Origin: an uncultured Duncaniella sp.
GTDB lineage: Bacteria; Bacteroidota; Bacteroidia; Bacteroidales; Muribaculaceae
Assembly (NCBI GenBank): GCA_910578615.1
Contig: CAJTRI010000010.1
Coordinates: 54,485-118,484, forward strand
DNA: 64,000 bases
Direction: 5' to 3'
The notes beneath the pieces are model-generated. The model was not told the origin of the DNA, ran no database searches, and worked only from the letters and a program-made list of their open reading frames with translations. This document shows, one piece after another, positions 1-7,200 of the stretch. Position 1 is the first letter of the stretch, and the number at the start of each line of letters is the position of its first letter. Position numbers and translations under genes: made by a program.

Positions 1-2013
1 GAATATTCCGAAGCCGGCACCGCCATGACCGAGGGAACACCCTTCTACCACTACGAGGCTGAGGCCGGGAAATGCTATCTGGTAATCCATGGAGAATACA
101 ACGGCAAGGAGGGGTATTACAAGGCCTCCTACATCCCCAAGGACAAAGAGGACGAGGTGAAGATAGTCAGAAACCACCACTACATCTTCACCATCAGCGA
201 GGTCAACGACTATGGCTGGGCCACCGAGGAGGAAGCCGCAAAGTCTGAGCCGGACAACCGTATCTCGGTAGACCTCAAAGACGATGTAGAGACCATCTAC
301 GACATGATCACCTGCCGTGACTATGAACTGGGGGTCTGCAAGGACGTGACCATAGGGGCGGAGGAAACATCGGCCGAGATAATCCTTGTGACATCCTACA
401 AGGGGGAGACACCCTACACAGTGACATGTGACAAGGAATGGGTGGATATCGATAACCGTCTTGAAACCGGGAAGGAATCCGTATCCGGAGGCGCTACCCA
501 GTCAGAGACCGTCCGTTATACCCTCAGCATCCCGGTCAACCCCAACAACAAGTCGGAAGAGACACGCGAGGCCGTGGTCACCGTGCGCTCCGGCGACCTA
601 TCGCGCACTGTCAGAATCATACAGCTCGGACTGGACTTCAAACGCTCTTCCGACCGCAGAGCCGAAATAAAAGGACTGGGCGCCCACAATACCAACAACG
701 GAGATTATACTCCCGACCAGTATTACGACTATTTCGAGTTCCTTGACGAATATCTCCAAGGAGCCACGGAAAAAGAGATGCGGCTTGACCGTGCCAACGG
801 CCTGCACTTCCGTGTCTGCAACAATGTATATGTCTACCGTATCCCCCGCAAGGAAGGGGACAGGATTGAATATAGCGACAGCCGTTATACAGTCACACAA
901 GTCTCAGAGTCGGGTCAAGAGTTCTGGAAGGTCGAGCTGAGTGCCTCAGCCACAGACTATGACGCATGGAGCAGCAGTTTCACCATCATCTCGGCAGACG
1001 GCATAGAGATTGGTTATGACGTATTCCACCGAGGTATGTTCCACTGGCTCAAAGGACTTAACCAGGTTTCAGGGCCTGACGAGTTCGGGCGCGCCGCCCG
1101 TACCGGCTGGTTCTACTATGAACAGGTGACCGTGACCGGCAACGGCGGAGGAACCTATTATATCCTCGACCGAAACATGGCTGCCTCTGACAACCATTTC
1201 TACTCCCCGTCATCGACTACCGGCAACGACCGAGTGGACGCCCGTGGAGGATATTTCAAGATTGCCAACTCCCGTAGCGACATGGCCCTGACAGAAATGC
1301 TCCCGCCGTCGGGCTACGAGATTCCCGGCTCATACCATCTCGAAGACCTCGGCATCCAGATCAAGAGCGACAATGACGCCACCCCTTATAAGACAACGAC
1401 AGGCAATGACGAACTTAAAGAGGTCTACTTCCCCCAGTCCGGCTATATGGAAGGCGAGGTACACAAAAACGAGGTGCACGCATGTCTGTGGTCTCGCACG
1501 CTCGTGAGCGGCAATCAGGGATTTTCGGAAGACAGCCCAGAATATGGCTACTGGTTCCGCTATCTCGACATCTACGGACAGAAGATAACGTCAGCCAACA
1601 TGCGCATAGGCACCCGTTCCAGCGACCCTTCGGGAATAGGTTTCTACAAGGCCATGCCCGTCCGCTGCATCCACACCACCGTAGTCCCCCCGACAGGATG
1701 GGATTTACAGTCACCCGCCGAGGGAAGAAGACGTCTGATTGTCAAGGGACATGCCGGCCCGATTAAGCTATACTGGTGGGGCGGGGCACATCCCGGAAGC
1801 TGGAACACAAGGCCGACCATGTATAAATTCGGCTCATCATCAACCGACTGGTATTATGACATACCCGATGACGCGACAAACTTCAAGCTCAACGAAGAGA
1901 GTGACCAGACTATCACCCAGCCCGGAAACAGCAATATTATATATGAAAACGGAAACATCACCTACGAACCCATAATAAACCAAGGGGACGAGACTCCGGA
2001 TGATATTCCATAG
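1..2013 (+). CDS. Multidomain fimbrial tip-type adhesin (5'-truncated)
   Basis: The reading frame is open from base 1, so the N-terminus lies outside the window and the ATG at 25 is probably internal. About 670 residues are visible. Residues 1-110 look like the end of a fimbrillin C-terminal domain (IVRNHHYIF, an EEAAKSEPDN stretch, then LGVCKDV). Residues ~114-210 resemble a BACON-type beta-sandwich (CDKEWVDID, ending TVRIIQLG). Residues ~367-560 resemble a FISUMP domain (YYILDRNMAA, GYWFRYLDIYG, final AMPVRCI). Residues ~575-640 (KLYWWGGAHPGSW, WYYDIP) resemble a starch-binding-like beta module. BACON and FISUMP domains occur in Bacteroidetes surface proteins, the latter at fimbrial tips, so a glycan- or mucin-binding tip adhesin is the inference. 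Structural fimbrillin genes are expected just upstream. No sorting-type C-terminus is seen. Confidence 0.7.
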   Translation, partial: EYSEAGTAMTEGTPFYHYEAEAGKCYLVIHGEYNGKEGYYKASYIPKDKEDEVKIVRNHHYIFTISEVNDYGWATEEEAAKSEPDNRISVDLKDDVETIYDMITCRDYELGVCKDVTIGAEETSAEIILVTSYKGETPYTVTCDKEWVDIDNRLETGKESVSGGATQSETVRYTLSIPVNPNNKSEETREAVVTVRSGDLSRTVRIIQLGLDFKRSSDRRAEIKGLGAHNTNNGDYTPDQYYDYFEFLDEYLQGATEKEMRLDRANGLHFRVCNNVYVYRIPRKEGDRIEYSDSRYTVTQVSESGQEFWKVELSASATDYDAWSSSFTIISADGIEIGYDVFHRGMFHWLKGLNQVSGPDEFGRAARTGWFYYEQVTVTGNGGGTYYILDRNMAASDNHFYSPSSTTGNDRVDARGGYFKIANSRSDMALTEMLPPSGYEIPGSYHLEDLGIQIKSDNDATPYKTTTGNDELKEVYFPQSGYMEGEVHKNEVHACLWSRTLVSGNQGFSEDSPEYGYWFRYLDIYGQKITSANMRIGTRSSDPSGIGFYKAMPVRCIHTTVVPPTGWDLQSPAEGRRRLIVKGHAGPIKLYWWGGAHPGSWNTRPTMYKFGSSSTDWYYDIPDDATNFKLNEESDQTITQPGNSNIIYENGNITYEPIINQGDETPDDIP

Positions 2014-2035
2014 GTAATCATCATATACACAATCA

Positions 2036-2085
2036 GAAGACCGTAAGGGACAGACTCTGATCATGGAGAGTCCCTTACGGTCTTC
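2036..2085. terminator. Bidirectional terminator hairpin
   Basis: A perfect 15-bp stem pairs 2036-2050 (GAAGACCGTAAGGGA) with 2071-2085 around a 20-nt loop. It lies between the convergent adhesin and pspC-like genes and can serve both strands. Confidence 0.8.
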
Positions 2086-2116
2086 CTTATTTGAGACCAG
2101 GAGACAGTCTTCTCGG

Positions 2117-3187
2117 TTATGCCATGGCGCTGGGAAGCATGGTGCCTACCGGGAGGACGGCCGAGATAAAACGCCCGCTTTCAAAGTTGAGGAGCACACA
2201 TGCACCCACTATGAGAAGTATCTCTATCACAATTCCGGCTATAATCACGGACTTGGAGACTGTGGGAGCCTTGAAAATCACAGCGCATCCGGCCCAGAAG
2301 AAAGCAAGCGCGGGAAGAGCCACCGCAAAAAGCACCAGAGTTATACCCCATCCTTCCAGATAAGGGGTGGAAAGGGATATGTCAAGCGAGTCAAGCAGGC
2401 CGGGGGCGTCGGCGGTAAAGAGACATATCATCCCGGCTATGATAACGAGGGCCACAATACCAGTGACAAGTGCCGAAAGTCCCCCTATGAATGCAAGGAA
2501 ACCGAGAATGCATTTTCCGATGATGAGAAAGGCATTGTTGATGAAGTTGACAAAGTCATTCCCATCGGGAACCGGGGCCGGAGGAGGCGTGGTGGCATCT
2601 ATGACGGTCTGGCCCACCGTGCCGAGGTTGACCGGCTGACCCTGCATTTCAAGAATCTGGCGCGGGGTGCGTGCAACCGGGATTACGAGCCATGCCACGA
2701 GGTAAATAAGCACGCAGGGCCAGAAGTAGGTACACACGGCAAGGATCACTACAAGGATACGGAGCACCGTGACATCCCAGTTCATATACTGGCCGAGTCC
2801 GGCAAGGACTCCGCCGAACACCTTGTGGCGCTCGTCGCGATAAAGCTTCTTGCTGACCGGCAGCGGCGGGGGCATCGTGCCCGAAGGGGGAGGAGGCGGT
2901 GCGGATGGAGACCCGAACTCCCCGGCATCCTCGCCCAGTTCCTCCGGGCGTCCCATGGTCTCGATGACATCGTTGACATTCTCGATGACTATCACGGTGG
3001 CCCCTCCGGCCATGCGCTCGTCAAAGAGTTCGGAGATGCGGCTCTCTATGTCGACAAGTATCTCCTTCCCCTCCTCGCCGGGGAATGTGGCCCGGAGCTG
3101 GGACAGATAATTTTGGAGAAGCGTGTAGGCATCCTCGTCTATATGGTAAATCCTGCCGTTGATATTTACGGAAAAGGTCTTTTTCAT
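2117..3187 (-). CDS. PspC domain-containing membrane protein
   Basis: A 356-residue inner-membrane protein. Residues 1-85 form a conserved soluble N-terminus (VNINGRIYHIDEDAY, then ETMGRPEELGE) usual in Bacteroidetes PspC proteins. A proline-rich linker (~92-108) precedes the PspC domain at ~112-175 (KLYRDERHKVFGGVLAGLGQYMNWD followed by a hydrophobic helix, with residues shown here only in part: GGVLAGLGQYMNWD). Three or four more membrane helices follow. PspC proteins sense or buffer envelope stress in the phage-shock response; here that is inferred from the family only. Its start codon overlaps the stop of the upstream PadR gene by 4 bp (ATGA), so the two are translationally coupled and probably controlled by that repressor. 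Confidence 0.85.
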   Translation of the reverse strand: MKKTFSVNINGRIYHIDEDAYTLLQNYLSQLRATFPGEEGKEILVDIESRISELFDERMAGGATVIVIENVNDVIETMGRPEELGEDAGEFGSPSAPPPPPSGTMPPPLPVSKKLYRDERHKVFGGVLAGLGQYMNWDVTVLRILVVILAVCTYFWPCVLIYLVAWLVIPVARTPRQILEMQGQPVNLGTVGQTVIDATTPPPAPVPDGNDFVNFINNAFLIIGKCILGFLAFIGGLSALVTGIVALVIIAGMICLFTADAPGLLDSLDISLSTPYLEGWGITLVLFAVALPALAFFWAGCAVIFKAPTVSKSVIIAGIVIEILLIVGACVLLNFESGRFISAVLPVGTMLPSAMA

Positions 3188-3534
3188 TGTGATGAAAATT
3201 TAGAGTGGTAATCGTCATTGAGAATATTCACCGCCGAGGCTATCTCGTCCCAGGAGGATTGGAGCTGTTCCAGAAACTGATGGCCCACGGGAGTGATGGA
3301 ATAATACTTGCGCGGAGGCCCCTGCGAGGATTCCTCCCAGCGATAAGACAGCAGACCGTCGTTTTTCAGACGGGTGAGGAGCGGGTAGAGAGTTCCCTCC
3401 ATCACTATGAGATGGGCATCTTTGAGCCGGGCTATCATCTCCGAGGCATAGGCGTCGCCACGGCGGAGAATCAGCAGCACGCAGAATTCAAGCATCCCTT
3501 TCCGCATTTGTGATCTGAGATTGTCTATATTCAT
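3184..3534 (-). CDS. PadR-family transcriptional regulator
   Basis: I place the start at 3534 (MNIDNLRSQMRKGMLEF), which matches the usual PadR N-terminus; an in-frame ATG further upstream would add 15 residues unlike the family and would begin within the likely leader. The 116-residue product has a winged helix (LLILRRGDAYASEMI, EGTLYPLLTRLKNDGLL) with the family signature GPPRKYYSIT and a C-terminal dimerisation helix. Bacteroidetes PadR genes often sit in front of PspC membrane genes, as here (4-bp overlap). The promoter carries AGTACT repeats that overlap the -33 box, which suggests autorepression. DNA-binding repressor is confident; the inducer is unknown. Confidence 0.92.
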   Translation of the reverse strand: MNIDNLRSQMRKGMLEFCVLLILRRGDAYASEMIARLKDAHLIVMEGTLYPLLTRLKNDGLLSYRWEESSQGPPRKYYSITPVGHQFLEQLQSSWDEIASAVNILNDDYHSKFSSQ

Positions 3535-3582
3535 TTTTTCTGTCGCGGATGCGTTTTTGTTGCCGGCTGTCACATCCACGAT

Positions 3583-3627
3583 GCAAAGATATGCAACGTC
3601 ATAGTACTATGCAATACAAAGTACTAT
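3583..3627 (-). promoter_or_regulatory. padR-pspC promoter with overlapping inverted-repeat operator
   Basis: On the minus strand TATCTTTGC (3583-3591) is preceded by TTG (3612-3614) with a 20-bp spacer, a good Bacteroidetes promoter. The arms ATAGTACT (3601-3608) and AGTACTAT (3620-3627) form an 11-bp-spaced inverted repeat that covers the -33 element. The position suits repression by PadR. The leader would be about 43 nt. Confidence 0.65.
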
Positions 3628-3655
3628 ATTTTAATAGAAATTAACACATAGTCGT

Positions 3656-3693
3656 TAAAAAGCCCCGGACGTCTGGATATCAGACACCCGGGG
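3656..3693 (-). terminator. Terminator of the small helical-protein gene
   Basis: Read on the minus strand, a GC-rich interrupted stem (CCCCGG 3663-3668 with CCGGGG 3688-3693, and GTCTG 3671-3675 with CAGAC 3681-3685) is followed by a T-run (3656-3661). Confidence 0.7.
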
Positions 3694-3744
3694 ACACGGA
3701 TAGAGAGAGTGTGTGTTATATGTTAGATATTAGAGAGATACCTC

Positions 3745-4062
3745 TTATTTCAGTTTGTCGGCCAGATTTCCCACGGCATCCGACAGGGAGTCGAGGGCAC
3801 CGGCTGCCGCATGCTTCGCCTTGTCGAGGAACGGCTGGGCCTTGTCTTGAAGGTCGTCCACCTTGTCGTTGATGGCGTCAGCCACACCGGTGGCCTTGTC
3901 CACAAACTTGTCCTGCAACCCCTTTGCCTTTGAGGCAAGGTCTTCTTTTGCCCCTTCGGCGCCGGCCTTTGCGGCCGTTGCCGCCGCCTCGGCGCTGAGT
4001 TTCGCACTCGCCTTGGACAGAGCCTCGGCACCTTTCATTTCAGTCTTATGTAATGCGTCCAT
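3745..4062 (-). CDS. Small Ala/Lys-rich amphipathic helical protein
   Basis: A 105-residue protein made almost only of A, K, D, L, E, S and G, with no signal peptide, no Cys and no Trp. It shows loose 11-residue spacing such as DKAKHAAAG and SKAKGLQDKF, as in LEA-like or apolipoprotein-like amphipathic helices. I do not recognise a named family. Small proteins of this composition are often stress-related or lipid- or nucleic-acid-associated, but nothing here proves that. It stands alone between the PadR operon and the amylase gene and has its own terminator. The strongly biased composition and the single clear reading frame over 318 bp support a real gene. Confidence 0.7.
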   Translation of the reverse strand: MDALHKTEMKGAEALSKASAKLSAEAAATAAKAGAEGAKEDLASKAKGLQDKFVDKATGVADAINDKVDDLQDKAQPFLDKAKHAAAGALDSLSDAVGNLADKLK

Positions 4063-4213
4063 AATATATGATCTTTTAAAAGTTTGACTTTTTACTTTAA
4101 AACATCCGTCTCTCTCATGATGTTTGGCGTCAAATGCGAATTAATATTGTTTAACCATCAGAAATATGTTGTAAAACATATATTTAATCCATTCATATAC
4201 AGATTAAAATACT

Positions 4214-4221
4214 TATCTTTG
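4214..4221 (+). promoter_or_regulatory. -7 box before the amylase gene
   Basis: TATCTTTG matches the Bacteroidetes -7 element TAnnTTTG, about 70 bp before the amylase ATG. No clear TTTG is seen at the -33 distance. Confidence 0.45.
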
Positions 4222-4291
4222 TGACAGTAACTTTCCACTATTTATTTACATATCATACTTTAATTCTTTCTAAAATTTTTAACATTTGCCA

Positions 4292-7200
4292 ATGAACACT
4301 GCAAAGCAACTATTGCTTGGCGGACTGATGGCTTGTACCGCCGCAGCGGCAGCGGCCTCTACCTTCGTGGGACAGCGAAGCGACTTCCGCGACGAAACCA
4401 TCTACTTCGCCATGACTACCCGTTTCTATGACGGAGATCCAGGCAACAACACTTACTGCTGGGACGGCCAGCTTAATGTCAACGACCCGGAGTGGCGAGG
4501 CGACTTCAAGGGCCTCATCGACAAACTCGACTACATCAAAGCCCTCGGTTTCACCGCTGTATGGATTACACCGGTTGTCGAAAACGCCTCTGGACTCGAC
4601 TATCACGGCTATCATGCCATCGACTTCTCCAAGGTGGATCCGCGCTATGAGTCAACAGACTGCAAATTCCAAGACCTCATCGACGCTGCCCATGAGCGCG
4701 GGATGAAGATAGTCCTCGACATCGTGCTCCAACACACCGGCAACTTCGGCGAGGAAAATCTCTGCCCCATGTTCAGCAAGGACTATTCCCAGCCCCTTGC
4801 CGACATCAATGCCAGCATGAAACTCCATCCCGAGACAGTGCTCCCCTCCAATTATTTCTCACTGCCTGTAAATCTACAATATCCCACCCGTCTGGGGGTA
4901 ATGAAGAACACACAGGGTGAGAACAAGGACACCCGCAACACCTATCACCACTATGCCCATTTCGACTGGGACAATCCCACCCGCTGGTGGGGACAGATAG
5001 CCGGTGACTGCGTAGACCTCAATACCGAGAATCCCCGCGTCACCAATTATCTGGTAGACTGCTATACACGTTTCATAGAGATGGGTGTGGACGCCTTCCG
5101 TATCGACACCGGCGGCCACATCTCGCGACTGACATTCAACAAGGCTTTCGTGCCGCAGCTCCTTGCCGCCGGCGAGAAGTACAAGGCCAAGCGCGGAGGC
5201 ACACCTTTCTATATGTACTCCGAGGTGTGCGCCCGTTCAGAAGAGGTCATTTATCGCGGCGAGAACTATAATTGCTCCCCCTGCTTCTACACATGGAAGG
5301 AGACCAAGGACTACGCCTGGGATTACAGCGAGACCTCGTGGGACAGCGAGGTTGTCATGGAGGGAGAGACCGGCAGCCACACCAACGCCCTCTCTGTGCT
5401 GAAACAGGCTGATGACTACATGGGGCAGGGAAACATGCTACACTCATCCAACGCATGGCTCAGCGGAAACGACTATCGTGCGGAGGATTATTCGCTTTCC
5501 TCAGGACTCAATGTCATAGACTTCCCGATGCACTGGCGCTTCCACAATGCCCCCAACGCATTCGGCGTGCATTCGCAGGACGACCTGTACAACGATGCCC
5601 GCTGGAACGTGGTCTATGTGGACTCGCATGACTATGCCCCCAACGGCAACGACAAGTGCCGGTTCTCATGGGGTCAGGAGGCATGGGCCGAAAACCTCAG
5701 CCTCATGTTCACATGGCGCGGCATACCGTGTATCTATTACGGATCGGAGATAGAGTTCCGTGCAGGCAAAAAGATTGACGAAGGCCCCAACATGGCCCTT
5801 ATAGACGGCGGCCGCGCCTACTTCGGCGGCTATATAGACGGCGAAGTGCAGGTAAGCGACTTTGCCGACTACTCGTCAGCCACCGGCAACATGGCCGTAA
5901 CCCTCTCCCACCCTCTCGCACTCCATATCCAGCGCCTCAACAAGATACGTGCCGCCGTCCCTGCCCTGCGCAAGGGACAATACTCGGTCGAAGGATGCGC
6001 CGGCCGGATGGCTTTCAAGCGCCGTTACACGGACAGCACCACCGATTCATATGTGCTTGTGACCGTCAGCGGTGACGCCACGTTCACAGGAATCCTCAAC
6101 GGCACATATACCGACGTGGTCACAGGCGACACCCGCACCGTGACCAACGGCTCGCTGAGCGTGAGCTGCCCCGGCAAAGGCAACATGCGCGCCTATGTGC
6201 TCTCAACCACCAAGACTCCCGCGCCCGGCAAGATAGGCTCGGACGGCAAATATCTCTACAACACCACCTCGGTCGAGACTCCCCAAGGAAGCTATGACGG
6301 CAATGAAGAGGCCCTCGACCTCGTGACACAGCGTCCCGGACAGACCCCGGTGGATCCTGTCGACCCTGACGAGCCAAAAGAGCCGGAAGAAGTGACAGAA
6401 CCGTCACTCACCGCAGGTGAACAAGCCGTATTCTTTGAGAATAGCGCCTCGTGGAGCGGCACAATCAACTGCTACTGCTGGAACGGAACCACCGCCAACT
6501 TCTCAGGGGCATGGCCCGGCGCCACATGCACTTATCTCGGCAACAACGTGTGGAAATGGTCTTACTCCGGCTCCGGGAAAATACCTGATTCTGCCGGCGT
6601 GATATTCAACAACGGCAGCACGCAGACCGACGACCTCAAATGGGTAAACGGCGGGTACTATAACGCTTCGGGCTACGTCCGCACAATCGAAAGCTCGGGA
6701 GACAAACCCATAGAGCCGGGTGAGCCTGAGGAACCTGAAAAGCCCGTAGTGGGCGAACAGGTGGTATATTTCGAGAACACCGCCTCCTGGAACGGGACTA
6801 TCTACTGCTATGGATGGAACAGCGACAGTGAGAACTTCACCGGCACATGGCCAGGCGCGACATGCACCTATCTCGGTGACAACATCTGGAAATGGACTTA
6901 TACCGGCTCGACCGCGATTGCCGAAAACGCCGGCGTGATATTCAACAACGGCAGTTCTCAGACCGATGACTTCAAGTGGGTCAACGGTGGATACTACAAC
7001 GCATCGGGGTATGTACGTACCGTGGAACCGGGGGAGGAACCCGGCAATCCCTCCGAACCCGAGGAGCCTGAGAAGCCGGTAGAAGGGGAACAGGCCGTCT
7101 ACTTCGAGAACTCAGCCTCATGGGGCGGCACAATCAACTGTTACAGCTGGAACGGTGACAGCGAGAACTTCGCTGGCGCATGGCCCGGATCACCCTGTAC

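Noticed and set aside
2063..3211. Plus-strand 382-codon open frame
   Set aside because: It lies opposite the clearly recognised PspC gene, has low-complexity His/Arg/Gly composition and no domain; it is a shadow frame.
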